Shown here piece after piece: positions 47,727-59,526 of a stretch of 64,000 bases of DNA. A program made the position numbers and the translations under genes. How positions within the stretch are numbered: the first letter of the stretch is position 1; the number at the start of each line of letters is the position of its first letter. Below the pieces are notes generated by a model that saw only the letters and a program-made list of their open reading frames with translations, made no database searches and was not told where the DNA came from. This stretch comes from Thamnaconus septentrionalis (lineage: Eukaryota; Chordata; Actinopteri; Tetraodontiformes; Monacanthidae). The stretch covers positions 11,397,001 through 11,461,000 of the forward strand of contig CM020509.1 in NCBI GenBank assembly GCA_009823395.1. Direction: 5' to 3'.

Positions 47727-47754
47727 TTTTTTATTTATTTATTTATTTATTTTT
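47727..47754. repeat. (TTTA)n microsatellite
   Basis: About six TTTA units flanked by T runs. Confidence 0.9.
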
Positions 47755-50700
47755 ACATGACTTTATGTGACTCACACACACTAAACAGAATCCTGTTTTT
47801 GAATCAGTTGAGCCTATAAAAGAAGCACAGAGCATATGTGCTGGATCCGTATCCTGACTTTGTTTACCAATGAAATAACTCACCCTGTGATGAAGGGGTC
47901 AAATTATTATTAGTTGTAGTGTAAAAACGTTAATTATTGTCTGTTTGGCAAAGCTAGCTGTCTCTGAGGATTACATCTTTGATTAAATGTGTTTGTTATT
48001 CATGGTTACCTGCCGGTGAAGCCAATGCAAAAGGAAATAAAGAGAGTTTTATTTGACACACAAACAAAAAAAGGATCTTTCTGTGTAGAGTGTCCTTGCC
48101 CTCCCAGCGTTAGCATGGGTTTCCTCCCGCCATCAAAACACATTAGGTGCTCAGGACGAACTTGCAAATGATGTCTCACATTTCCCTGTAAAATGAACAC
48201 AAAGCTGCTTTACCTCTTATCTTTTTTGGTGCCCTGTGTGAGGATTAAATTTCGGGAACTGTTCATGTCATTTTTATATCACATATGCCTCGCCAGTTCA
48301 GGTTCACTGTACCATTGAAACCAATAGCTGCTCTCTGCAATGAAGACGACACAGTTGTTTGCAAGAATAAATGATTTTTTTTTCCTCATTCAAGCTTGCT
48401 GCCTGTGAAAAAAAGGAAAATGTCATTTTTTTCAATTGTGTGTGATTTGCAAAAAATATTGATGTGAAAGAAGTTTTCAGAATGAAAACTTGTTGAAAAA
48501 AAGTTTTTAAAAATGAGATCTTTTTTTTTCTGTCTGCAGATCTGTGTCAGGTCTTCGTGTCAATGGTTCTTTTGAGAACTATTTTACCTTCCAGGAGATG
48601 AGCCACTTAACCTTAATTTATAGACTCAAAGCTGCCCTAAATACATGATACATTATTTAAACACTGTGAATTGAATATGGTATTCAGGTCACTCACTCAG
48701 GGCAGTTAAAAATGACCCACAATACAACTTAAATGGTCGTTGGTGTGTAACGAGCGAGATACAGTGACACAGCGTTATTCTGTCCACAAAAAAATATATA
48801 TAATGTTGAAAACATGAGTAAAAGTAAAAGGCATGTATCGCTAAAAGTTGGGCTAGCGACATGAAAGCCACTGCAAAATAATTAGCTTCAATTCATGATG
48901 TTAATTTGTACGAAGTAGGAGCTAAACAGTGACGCATCGACTGTGAACTATGGCCTGCTTTGGAGGGAGAGTGTAGTTGGTGCAACACACGTTGATCACA
49001 CTAGCATTGGCAAATTTCTGTGAACTACAAACAGCAACACAGAGCAAGACGCTGGCATCGATAGTGTTTGGATCAGCGATTCAACTGATACGGCTGCCAA
49101 ATTCATGTTAATTCAAAATAGTACTGAATATTTTTAGCTAATTTTATCTTTCCCACAAATGCAACAATTAAATATGTTTCTCATCGATGCATCAAATGAA
49201 TCCAAACACTTTTAGTTTTACTTTTCGTATCATACCGGCACTTGCTAGCCGATCCTCATTCCGACGCTTTGCCGGGTGCGCAGCGAGCTAGCGCGGCCCT
49301 CTCAGCGGCGACCTCGCCTTAAGTGACTCACCTATCAGCGGAGAGTATGGCTCCTGAATTCTATTTGAGCGATCATTTCTTGGTTGTCAGCAGCACTCCG
49401 CCGCCACCTCACTCATCACTCACAAACACATACACGGGGACAGGAGGTAGCGGATTGGTCATTTGGAGCTGTCACTTCATTTTTACACCCCTCCTCTGCT
49501 CGCATCCCCGCCGCATCTCAAAGTAAGTGTCACCCAGTCGGCGTGTTCGTCTGAGCCCCCAGCAGGCCCCGCCGATCCGTCTCAGCTCCCCTTCCAGCCG
49601 TCCAGCCGCTCAGTGTATGTCAGATGCTGGAGGGAAAAAATAGGACATTGCTGTTCTGGAGACACCAGCTGGTATTTATTGTTTCAAAAAAAAAAAAAAA
49701 GCAGCGGCTTAGCAACCGATCCAAGCCGCTGACGCGGACCTGCTTGATTGGCTTTGGCTGGTTCGCACTTTCTTTTATTGACTTGATAGCGGCTTTTATT
49801 TTCAGAGACCCTCCCCCACCTCCGCCCCCTCCCCCATGCCTATCCTGGCTATCGCCGCATCTTCCTCTTTACCACTGGTTGGTTGTTTGCAACCTTTTTG
49901 TCCTCCTCTGTTGTCATTTTCTACGCTCAGATGGTTTTCTTCAGATCTGGAGTCCGTGGCCCTTGTTGGCACCCCTTGCTAACACCTTTTTTACTTTTTT
50001 GCCAACATGTTACCAACATTTGTTTCCCCTCGCTGTTGCCTTGGCGCCTGCCTCCCTCGCTCGCTCGCTCATGAGTGACGGACCAGAATCCCTTGCTTTC
50101 TGCTTATCGTCTCCACTTAGCTTTAATAGTGTGAAAGGATCATTTGCATGTTTGCGATGAGGAGATAATTGACATTTTTAGCTCCAGAATACTTTGCGAA
50201 TGTCAGTCACCAAGGAAACCTTCCGTCTCAGCTCGCTTCCTCGCTGTCTGTCTTTTTTTCCCCTCTTACTTTCTCAAAGTGACATCTCTTCAGGCATATT
50301 TAAAAGTGGCCAATCAAGTCGTCTCTTGAAATGTACACACAAGTATTTGTCAGTCCAGGATGTTCCTTACAAAACAGTGCAAACACAATATTGTAGATCC
50401 AAGTATTGTGTACGCTTTAAAGCCATGGGATTCTTTAGATGACATGAGGAGGATTGTTATCTCAGTCATCTCGTGCAGTTGGAAGTTGTAGTATCACATA
50501 TTATTCATATGTCATAATGCACTCAGCTCATTTTAACGGACAGCATTTATGCATTGATTGGAATTAGAATTGCACTGTCTTTGGTTTTGTTTTCCTTGTT
50601 TTCTTCCTCCTGTTTGCATCTTAAGTCTGTGTCTGTGTCTCAAGATGAACTGCAGGTCAGAAGGTTAAGTTGGAGTGAAAGCTGTGTTATTCAAATATTA

Positions 50701-51924
50701 ACTTTAGCAATGTTTCCTGGGAATAATGTCAGTGAACTGCTCCGCAGTGAGAACAATCCATCCTTTTCTTTTGTTGTGAAAAGTTGTGGAAGCCAGAACC
50801 TCTCCAGAGTCGGCACGGAAACCAAAGATTTGAAAATAGGAGTAACTTCTTACTTCGAACTCAGTTACTTTCTTGTTTTTGCACAAACAGTCGCACATTT
50901 TAAATACAGCAAACGTCAGAACAAACGATTAAAAAAAAAAAAAAATCCTACACTTTTAACTTCAAAGCAAACCCGCAAGTTGCCCTTATCTCACCCGACC
51001 CCTCCTGGTTATTTGATGACATTTGAAAGCAGCATGCTCAGCCTGATTAAAGACAGAGTTTATAAACAATATACAAATTATTAGGAATTTACTGGCGGTG
51101 GCCGCATTGCCAACAGTTATTTCAAAAACATTATTGCCTTTGTCATTTAATCCTCTTTGAGACGGAGGAGTGAAACTGAGACCAAACCCTCCCGCCAACA
51201 CTTAGCCAATCCCTTTGGGTGCCTGCCCGCAAACTGGCATCAGGCGGCAAAGTTTGCCTAGTAACTGTGTAGCACTGGTGTCACACCACTAACTGCACCA
51301 CTGGGCCAAGTCTAGGTTCTGAGGAGTGGGGAGCAATAATTAAGACACAGAGGCCGCAACTTTAAATCTAAAGGCCGGCAATTTACTGAACACAATATAG
51401 TAAGAAAACACAGTATAAACAAAATACCAAAAATACTCTGCAGGTTCTAAAGTGCTTCAAAAGAAAAAAAAAAAAAAAAAAAAGAAATATTTTACACTTT
51501 CTTTTCCCCTTTTTGTTCAACTGAGGTTTTTTTTTGTTATATAAAGCTAATTTAGGCTAAGTTTAATTAGTTTTGTTTAAATTCCTAGGTTTGACCTATT
51601 TGGGAACTATTTTAATTTCTGAGTTGACTCTATTTTGATCTCTTTTTTATAGGAAAAAAGGAAAAACTTTCAATTCGAAGCTGGGTGGACCACAAATACA
51701 ATTACATACAAGAAATGAGCGAATAATCACAAGTTTGTTGCTTGATACAACTCAAGTAGTTCAAGTAGCTAGCTATAATCAAAGTTCAAAAAAATGATGG
51801 TAACAGTTCTTTCAGTTCAATAAAAATAACAAAAAGTTTCAAAAGTTTCCTTTCACTCCCACCGCTCTGGCAGCAAGTTACCGTCTTTCTCACTGCTGTG
51901 CTGGAGAAGAGAGACGGTGGAATC
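47755..51924. other. Noncoding, no gene seen
   Basis: CpG patch at about 49225-49330; A runs at 49686-49700, about 50931-50945 and 51463-51483; a C-rich tract at about 49809-49838 whose complement is G4-prone. Frames at 49463-50160 and 50554-51084 are composition-driven. No repeat family recognised with confidence. Confidence 0.42.
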
Positions 51925-51927
51925 TTA

Positions 51928-52675
51928 GGGCGTATTCACACCAGGAAAGTCCTTTAGTTCGCTTTCTTTGGTCCGGACCAAAATACAATGTATCTTTTTG
52001 GTTTGGTGCGGTTCCTTTTCACATTGCAATTTTCGCAAGAGTCCCAGGATTTGACAACAAACCCACATGTGCAAAGATCGTGCAAATCATTGGACAAAAC
52101 GGTCTGGGGCGGGGTTACACGGTAAAATACAGAAATTAAATAATCATGGATCTCCAGCGTGCTGCATTCGTTGTGCTCATGTTTGTTTGTTTTTTCACAC
52201 AAACACAAGCGTGTGCAGGTAATTTGGAGCATCAGAAGCTTTTGATGCAACGTCGATTTCATGAGGAGATGTTTACCATTTTGCGACAACGAAGACGTTT
52301 GGAAAGAAGCGTCTCCTCATTGGTCCACGTTGAACCACGACTCATGTTCGCCTGACGGTCCGACGACGTGCTACTAAACTTTCTACAATACTAACCAAAA
52401 GATTATTTCCCCAAATGGTTGTGGCTACGGAAGCCTGTGACGTGTAAAACAGTGTGTGATTTCACAACTGGTTCGAGCCACGGTGCGGTCGCTCTCACAC
52501 ATCAATCGATGGTTCGTTTGGAAGCGAACCGAGACCACCCCTCCGGCGAGGTCTGGGACAGGCTGTTTGCTCCGGACCAGAGTTCGCTGGTTTGTATTCA
52601 CACCAGCCCAAAAGGTCCGCAAAAGGGACTTTTTTGGTTTAGTTCGAACCCAACAGGGCAGGTGTGAATACGCCC
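51928..52675. mobile_element. Complete PIF/Harbinger-like nonautonomous transposon, 748 bp
   Basis: Terminal inverted repeats GGGCGTATTCACACC (51928-51942) and GGTGTGAATACGCCC (52661-52675) are perfect over 15 bp and are flanked by the 3-bp duplication TTA (51925-51927 and 52676-52678), the TWA-type target of PIF/Harbinger. Subterminal regions share ttcg, tccggacca and tttggttt blocks in both arms. Near the right end a second GTATTCACACC (about 52595-52605) faces the terminal repeat. The only frame inside (52146-52355, 69 codons, hydrophobic start) matches nothing I know, and no DDE transposase is present. Confidence 0.75.
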
Positions 52676-52890
52676 TTAGTCCTGGGTGTGGCTCGCCATC
52701 TTCTTCCGGTCCACACGCAGCTGCGTGCACTCCGATCTCCGAATCCCAGCACAAAAACCTGACCTGCATAGCAGGTCACACACAAAACAAATGAATCCAA
52801 TTCTGCAGATCACACAACAAAACCGTTCTGTCTCTCTGTCTCTTCAGTTTTACAGCTGCCGCACCACCGCTACGGAGCTTCTTAGTCCCC

Positions 52891-52901
52891 AAAATGGCGG
52901 C
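52891..52901 (+). promoter_or_regulatory. YY1-type motif
   Basis: AAAATGGCGGC is a full YY1 consensus, often found just downstream of transcription starts. The surrounding 52680-52960 has moderate CpG content and directly follows the Harbinger-like element. No further promoter signs. Confidence 0.3.
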
Positions 52902-53137
52902 GAAGCAATTTCTTTTAACTCGCCGCTCCGTCTCAGGCAAAAACTAATCACAGCTCACATTTACCCAGGACACACAATTCAACATATTTCTCAATCGTTA
53001 TAATCCAAACAATAACTGCCGACGGTTTATGACACAGCTTGAATGGCTGAGTTTGGCATTAGCCAAAAAAAAAAAAAAAAAACACGTCGACACGGTAAAA
53101 ATACGACAGAACTTACCGAAACCAGTGTCACTCACTC

Positions 53138-53166
53138 TTGAACGTTTTGGGCTCCAAAACGTTCAA
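53138..53166. repeat. Perfect hairpin: 13-bp arms, 3-base loop
   Basis: TTGAACGTTTTGG (53138-53150), loop GCT, then CCAAAACGTTCAA (53154-53166), followed immediately by a run of six Ts. This is the tightest palindrome I found. The stem-plus-T-run shape resembles a bacterial terminator or a Pol III stop, but the context is animal nuclear DNA, so it may simply be a cruciform-prone or foldback relic. Confidence 0.75.
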
Positions 53167-55004
53167 TTTTTTATAGATTATTTATTCCTATTTATTTCAC
53201 ATTTTTGGCATGGGTTACAACTGCGTCTTGCACACTTTTTCCCAAGGACAGGAAGTGTGTTCAAGGAGGACTTTTTTGTTCCCTCCTTATTCTTCTTCTG
53301 CAAAATGGGCAACCAGAAATACAAGCACTAAACTTTCTGCTTGGGAAGACCAGGAGTCTGCTTATTGTTTGTGCGGCTGCGAGGTAAATATCCTTGAGTC
53401 CCCCCCCCGCCTGCTTCGCCAGGAACACTTCTGTTAAAACTTTGGGTCAGAGGCCAAGCAAACATTCACAGAAGTTGGACAATAAAAACTGAATACTCAC
53501 TGAGTTTCCTGCTGCTAGATCTCTGTGTGCCGTCATTATGGCAGATAAAGCAAGGGCCCTATTCTTTTTTTTCGTTTTCTTTTCAAAATGGCTTAATTTC
53601 CCGTCATCTCATTGCTAAGTGTTGAATCCTCAGCTAATTGTCAGGTGCAACCTCACAAAGGCACAAAAGCTCTCATTGGAGCTGAGTGAAAAAAAAGAAA
53701 ATATATGTTTTACACTTAAGGACTAAGAAACATCTTCTTTTAAATAAAACATTACTATGATGAGAAAAAAAATATTTTCAATTCAATTAATTTCAATGCA
53801 ATTGAATAATAATGTGGAAAACAAGACGCTTTCTTAATAAAACTAAAACAATCACAATTATACTATAAACAATACTCAACATTACAAAAACCGCACATAA
53901 GATTTTGAATAAATGTAGGCCGTCTTTAGAGGCTATAACATGTAACTAAGTAAATAAGGTGCAAACAAGGTAACATAATGAGTGGGAGCTGTTAAGTTCC
54001 ATCCAGAAATTGGACCGGATATGGAAGAGGGAAACTTGTGTTGGAGGAAAATAAAAAGCTTGTTGGTCGCAATTATGTCAGAGTCCAACCTGTTTGTTCA
54101 CTTGGTAAAGTTCATCTTAAATGTAGTGGAACACAGTAAATGGCAGACACGTGTTTATGTTCGCCAACAAACGCCGAAGTCGCCCTGATGGCGGCAGCGG
54201 CGGAGTGAAGTTGTTACCAAGGAAACTCGCCACACACAGAAAGTCACTAGCGATGCGTGTCACGACCAATTGAGCCGCTATTGAAAATTGTTGTCCTCTC
54301 TAATGCCCAGTGCCACAGCGATGAGCACACCACTGCTGAGAATAATGACACTGATGTAAGAACTGCTCCGAATAAACGAATGAATTTGAAATGAGTGGAT
54401 TTTTCTTGAGTTCAGAACTCCACCGTTGGCCCCTCTGTCCCTTTGTTTTTTCAAAAGTTTTTTGCTCTCAAATGAAAATGATATGCGAGGTTCCCCCATT
54501 GGGATTAGAGGCCATGTATCCCTCCTCCTCCTCCCCCTCCCCCGCCAAGCAGCAGGGTATCGATTGGAGCGGCACTCCACACTCCAGACATCCCACTGGG
54601 GTGGAGGAAAAGAAATGTTTGGCGAGTCGGCCGAGCGTTGGACAGCGTGTGAGCGGCTCTCACCTTCCGCTAACTGCTCTCTGGTGCCTCGTGCACCCGG
54701 TGAAAGTTCAGAGTTGGCCGTCGTCGATGGCGGCAAAGGATTAAGGGGCTAATTATAAAATGCTATTTGGATTTGTGAGATTCACAAGACTGATGCGAGT
54801 TTTTTTTTGGTTTTTTTTTGAACAATCCAAACAGTTTGTTTGTGAAAAGGTTCTGACTGAAAAGGCTGAAGAGTTCTGGTTACATCTGCTGGTCACTGAA
54901 ATTTACATTCCACAGAATAATAATAGCGGAATAATTCAAGACAATGACCAAAAATTATCATTTAGGCATGGAGTTCAGAAAAAATGCTCTGCATATTGTT
55001 AAAA
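53167..55004. other. Noncoding, no gene seen
   Basis: C run at 53400-53409; AT-rich sequence at 53690-53970; a modestly CpG-rich patch at about 54180-54260 and 54600-54740. Both strands stay open for over 100 codons at 54278-54752, which reflects composition. An A run of about 18 lies just upstream of the hairpin (53065-53082). Confidence 0.45.
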
Positions 55005-55040
55005 TTCACTCACCAGCCACTTTATGAAGTAAAATGTTCG
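55005..55040 (+). mobile_element. Terminal fragment of a fish DNA transposon
   Basis: ttcactcaccagccacttta followed by tgaagta matches, with a few changes, a very common fish transposon end that reads CACTCACCGGCCACTTTATT and then AGGTACACC. The opposite end was not found downstream, so only one terminus remains. The family name is not certain from sequence alone. Confidence 0.45.
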
Positions 55041-57363
55041 ATTCGACAAAATTTCAGTGAGCAAGAAATCACATCCAAAGTCATTGTCTGAGTAAGATCA
55101 AATATTTATGACTACATTGATCACACAATTATATTATTATAATTGCATGTATTGATGACTGAGAGATGCGAAAGGGGCTAAAGTCTGTTCTGACGTCCGA
55201 TTGGCTCCCCTCACCCCTCACCCATCCCGCCCCTCGCCCGCAGCACGCTGCTCTTACACACATGAGCGGGAACAGAAAGTGACATTTTCCAGCAAAGCTT
55301 TGTTAGCCATCAGTCATTGTTAGTGTGTGTCATGAGGAGAAAACCCTCAGAGCCGCCGAGGGAGTCGAGTCGGAGCCGGGGAACCGGCGAAACAGAGGGA
55401 GGCTTAACAAAGAAGCGAGACCGGATTTAACAACTGCATCCGCACCATCCCAGCCGCCAATTAAAATGCCAAAGAGCATTCTTTGGTCTCACAGCCTGCC
55501 CTTAAATCCCGGTTTTGTCTTTTTATTATTATTTTTTTCCTCTTTTTTTTTCTGTTCCACGCCGTAGTCATCAAACAAAACGCAGTCGCCCTCATAATGA
55601 AGTCATCTCTCAAGCCAACGTTGAGGAATTTGCCCCGTTGCCAAGATTTAACTGGCTTTAACGTTGCTGCAACTGATAAGGCAAAGATTTGATTCTTCCC
55701 ACTGAAACACGGCTTCTCCTTTTTCAGCTGCAGCTTTCAGAGCAACGACTAGCTTGTGTCCAGAAAATGTATTAATAAATAAGATTCTATTCTTTTATTT
55801 GAAAAGAACATTTATTTTAATGTGGCCGAGCGCATCTGCCGTCCACTCACGCTCCTTAACAGTGGGTGCGGTAACTCCCTGGAATGCTAATTGGCAGATT
55901 TCACCGCACAGAAGTCTGGCAACGTCTGTCATTAAGGGGGCGATGCCTCAGATCATTTTCAGGTTTTCTCTTGGCTTTAAATCCAAGCCTAGACCAACTA
56001 GAGCTGCCACGTGAGCCGCTAACCTTTGTTATTATTATATTACAAAAGTCGTTAACCCTTCCGAGGCCGAACGCCTTTCTCACGGTTTTCCACGGAGGAT
56101 CACAGCGTGCGGCGAGCCAACCGGCCGCGTTATTACAACCTCTAAATATTTCATCTGATCCCGGATGACGGCCCCCAAAACTTTGAAAATTTAATGAGAC
56201 AAATGTCACATGTTGAACCGCCTTATTAGTGTCGAGCGCTAAGTGAACCCATTGCGTGCAAGCCTTTAATGAAGAGCGGAAGTCTTTCCTTCGCCTTGTC
56301 GAAAAAAAAAAAAAAAAAACACAGCTTCGGGATCTCTGACAGGCATCCTCAGCGGACGACAGCAGGGGCTTCTTCCTCAAACAGCGGCAGGCAAATATTT
56401 TCAAAGTTACATTTTGCAAATATTGGCGGCGTGATAGCCCGCCGCTTGTTCGCTCTGTCTTTGACATTCGCCCAGGCAAGGTTTGTTTTTTTTAATTCCA
56501 AATGCCTGCCGACGCTTACGCAGAATAAATTTGCCTGACAAAAAAAAAAAATGAAAGAAATGGTGGGAAAGTTTTGTTTTGCAAGTAACAAGGAGGAAAA
56601 ACACACACGGCGCCTACAGATTTGCACATCGCCATCACAGCGACGGCAGCGCTCCATGCTGCGACTCAAACAGAAAAATGAAAACCTTGACCGCTGTGCT
56701 CAGACAATCTTTAATTCAGCTTGTCCTCTCTGCCCATGAGCGCACAAGTTTAAATTTACATCCACTGCGATAGCGGCTTTGTCTTCTTTTTTTTTTCTCT
56801 CTTTTTTTTTTTGCTCTGGTATTGAAAATGAATGAGTGCCCTTTAGCCAATCAGAACAGCATATACTTCCAGGCTCATGTTAGGTAAACTGAAAACAAAC
56901 AAACAAAAAAAAAAAAACGATCACTGCATATGCGCGCTGCAATAACTGTAATGAAAATGGAGATAATGATTTGTCAGGAATGAAGGTGGGCTGCAGATTG
57001 CTGCTGGACCCGATCCTATCATCATTATCACGATGGGGAGGAGTGGAAGATTGAGGGAAAGGCAAGTGAGGTGTATTCTGGGAAATGAGAAGAGAAGCAG
57101 TGGAGGAGGGGGAGGCGAGGTGGAGGAGGGCTGCGCCATCGAGACTATTGTTAAATACATACAATCACCCAGAGGGAGAAAACGGCCCGAGAGCTGCTGG
57201 AGTGTTCGATACTTGATGCAGCTACTCCTCCGTTCCATCACTTTCACTGCACGGAAAGTTTCTCCACAGCTCAGACCTGACAGCCTCAGACGCAGAAATA
57301 AATAAAGAAATAAAGAAAATTGATCTTCCGTTGCAATTTAGCACACAGGAAACTGGCAGGAAG
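55041..57363. other. Noncoding, no gene supported
   Basis: A runs at 56302-56319, about 56540-56551 and 56906-56917; T runs at about 56789-56813. The minus-strand 192-codon frame (55901-56479) includes poly-F from an A run and has no domain. G-rich patch at about 57101-57130. A CCAAT box (agccaatcag) near 56847. Confidence 0.45.
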
Positions 57364-57387
57364 GTGTGTGTGTGTGTGTGGGGGGGG
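57364..57387. repeat. (GT)n followed by G run
   Basis: Eight GT units and then eight Gs. Confidence 0.9.
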
Positions 57388-57690
57388 ACACATAAACGGT
57401 TTAAAGGCACATAAACAGGTCGGCAGTGATGACAGCTTGCAGGAATGTGACGAGTCACGAGTTTGAGGCTCCAGATATAAAATGTCAGTCATTTGAACCG
57501 AGACCCTCGTAACAAGGGTGGAGAAAATGAGGAGGTGCCATTGGGACGTCTGTGCCCACCTTTTATCTTAGATGAGATGGACTGAAGTCTCTACGACCTA
57601 TCGTTCATTACTAATTATTAAAGCAAGACCACATTTACCACATGCCCATTTACTCACTTTCCCTTATACCAAAGCCCAAGTCGAATCTCC

Positions 57691-57850
57691 ATCCTAACCC
57701 AAACCCCAACCCTAACTATAAATCTTACCAAAACCTAAACCCTAACTAGTTCACCAACTGCAAACCTTACCCTAAATCCACCCCTAACCCTAACTCTCAC
57801 CCTAACACCAACTCCACCCTAGCTCTCACCCTAACCCTAATCCCAACCCA
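57691..57850 (+). repeat. Degenerate telomere-like (CCCTAA)n tract
   Basis: About 160 bp in which CCCTAA or near variants (CCCAAC, CCCCAACC, ACCCTAACT, CACCCTAA) recur; about eight units are exact. The C-rich strand is plus. This is an interstitial telomeric-type or telomere-derived minisatellite tract. The wide spacing of variants argues for age or for a minisatellite that only resembles telomere repeat. Confidence 0.75.
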
Positions 57851-58337
57851 GAAAAACACAATATTGACCCCATTTTCATTTTTTCAGCGAGACAACATTT
57901 CATTGCAACACATCAAGAGTGCAAAGATAGAAAAACAACAAGAATATTTTTTATTTTATTTAGTCTAATTAACAAAAGCAACAAAATCATTTCAATTTGT
58001 TCGTTTGTTTGTTTCTAGAGTCAAAATTTGCAGGCGTCAGAAAACTTTTTTCGACTACTGTATTTTGCTCAAACATGGATGGCAACTCGTGTCTTCGGTA
58101 ATCCGGATCCTATTTTCCAGATTTCCCAGATGCTCCAGCGTGATGCAGCAATTCAACAAAGAACAGATTGTGTGGGACGTGATGTTGGGCACAGGAACAA
58201 AATGAAACATTTGGTTTATTGAGAAAAAAAAAAAAAAAAAAAAAAAAACAAGAGGCAAAGGCTGTTTAGGCAAATAGTTTGAAACATCTTCTGAAAAGCC
58301 GTAATTCAAATGCAGTTAGTGATGAAAAGTGAAGTAA

Positions 58338-58387
58338 AATAATAATAATAATAATAAGAATAATAATAACAATAATAAGAATAATAA
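58338..58387. repeat. Interrupted (AAT)n microsatellite
   Basis: AAT units broken by AAG and AAC. A run of about 25 As lies upstream at 58224-58248. The tract directly abuts the LTR-like element, so its last four bases also serve as the proposed duplication. Confidence 0.9.
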
Positions 58388-59124
58388 TGTTGTAATCTGA
58401 TATTTAACATCATGCATCATTGCATATTGTGCTATTATATTTGTAACATTACATTTATATGTTGGAGTTATTACATTGAGTTGAATGTATAAATGTATTG
58501 AATGTTACTATATGTAGTGCTTTGGTGTATATTTGATGATCATGATCAGTGTCCTGGGGGTGTTGAAAACCTTGTGAGGAAAGACCGTGTAACTCATTAC
58601 GTCTCATAAACAGTGACCTGGCTGACCAGAGAGTGGTCAGCTGAAGGAAGTGCCTTTGCGACCGTCATAAAGTTTGCGACCGAATCCAGTCACAGGGATG
58701 GGAACTTGTGACCTGAGCTTGTCTTGCTGCAGAATGGTTTCAACAGGTCACACCGGAAGGAAGGATGGACCATTTGGCTCACGGCCAAATAAGGACCTGC
58801 TTCCTGATTCATAAACAATGACAGTGACACCCAGCAACTGAAGGGGGAAGAATGGACCAATCAGAGGACGACACTGGAGAAGACATTCAAATCAGGAGTC
58901 AGATTGTTTGTCTTTGCATTTAAGGACTTTCTTGGGAGAAAGTTGTCAGTCTGACTCCGGCGACGGCCAGGACTCGACTCCAGAGATCTCTTCATCAGAT
59001 CTCTGTAACAAATGTCTTGTTCTTCTTTGCACTAAAACTTGTTCAGATTCTATTTGTCTCTTTTCCTCATTAAACGAACACGCGGTTTGGTAGCATGATA
59101 TTAGGTAAAGGAACCAAACCAACA
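58388..59124 (+). mobile_element. Probable solo LTR of an endogenous retrovirus or LTR retrotransposon, 737 bp
   Basis: It starts TGTTG and ends CAACA, the inverted TG...CA ends typical of LTRs, and is flanked by the 4-bp direct repeat ATAA (58384-58387 and 59125-59128). Inside are a CCAAT box (gaccaatcagagg, about 58857-58869), a perfect 9-bp stem-loop at 58981-59005, and an ATTAAA polyadenylation-type signal near 59070. No second LTR, primer-binding site or coding region adjoins it. The low-complexity left flank weakens the duplication. An A run after the right flank leaves open a retroposed transcript instead. Confidence 0.45.
58981..59005 (+). other. Stem-loop inside the LTR-like element
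   Basis: CAGAGATCT and AGATCTCTG pair perfectly around the 7-base loop CTTCATC. It lies upstream of the ATTAAA signal, where R-region stem-loops are common in retroviral LTRs. A second shorter stem, GCTGACCA/TGGTCAGC, occurs near 58621-58641. Confidence 0.5.
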
Positions 59125-59270
59125 ATAATAATTAAAAAAAAAAAAAAAAAACGATGAAAGCTTTCACTGCTGGTTGATGGAAGAAAATTGAAGGTTGATT
59201 TTGTTGATCAGAGATCGCACAGATCTCTCGTTAAATCAGCACAAGCCAACTTGAATTGTGTTACTTTTAA

Positions 59271-59485
59271 AGGTCTGTGTATAAAACAATATTTTTTTAT
59301 GTCAACACCTGCCTGTGAATTCTGGGAAACTTCCATGAAACAGATGCTATAAAACTTAGAGGCCAAATCTGGACAGAGCGGTCAGAAAAAACAACAAGTG
59401 TTCTCGCTGTGTAGCAGAAATAACAGCAGACGAGATAAAAACAGATATATTAGGAGACTCCTCTATATTGGCAGAGTAGCTTGAG

Positions 59486-59487
<2 letters not shown>
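59271..59487. mobile_element. Left end of a TTAA-type DNA transposon, truncated
   Basis: TTAA at 59267-59270 is followed by AGGTCTGTGTATAAAAC, which resembles the ends of the element at 22441-22720. No matching right end is found before or after the GT microsatellite, so the 3' limit given is only the start of that tract. Confidence 0.33.

Positions 59488-59525
<38 letters not shown>
59488..59525. repeat. (GT)n microsatellite
   Basis: Eighteen to nineteen perfect GT units. A T run of about 17 follows at 59571-59587. Confidence 0.95.

Positions 59526-59526
<1 letters not shown>

Noticed and set aside
52146..52355. 69-codon frame with a signal-peptide-like start
   Set aside because: Lies wholly inside a nonautonomous Harbinger-like element and matches no transposase, so probably incidental.
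52640..52652. tRNA B-box-like GGTTCGAA on the minus strand
   Set aside because: The box is incomplete and no A box or cloverleaf surrounds it; it belongs to the Harbinger-like subterminal repeat.
53138..53172. Rho-independent terminator
   Set aside because: The stem and T run have that shape, but the sequence is animal nuclear DNA without bacterial genes. Kept only as a hairpin.
55901..56479. 192-codon minus-strand open frame
   Set aside because: Contains poly-F from an A run; no domain or conserved motif.
57691..57850. A true chromosome end
   Set aside because: Units are degenerate and unique sequence continues on both sides.
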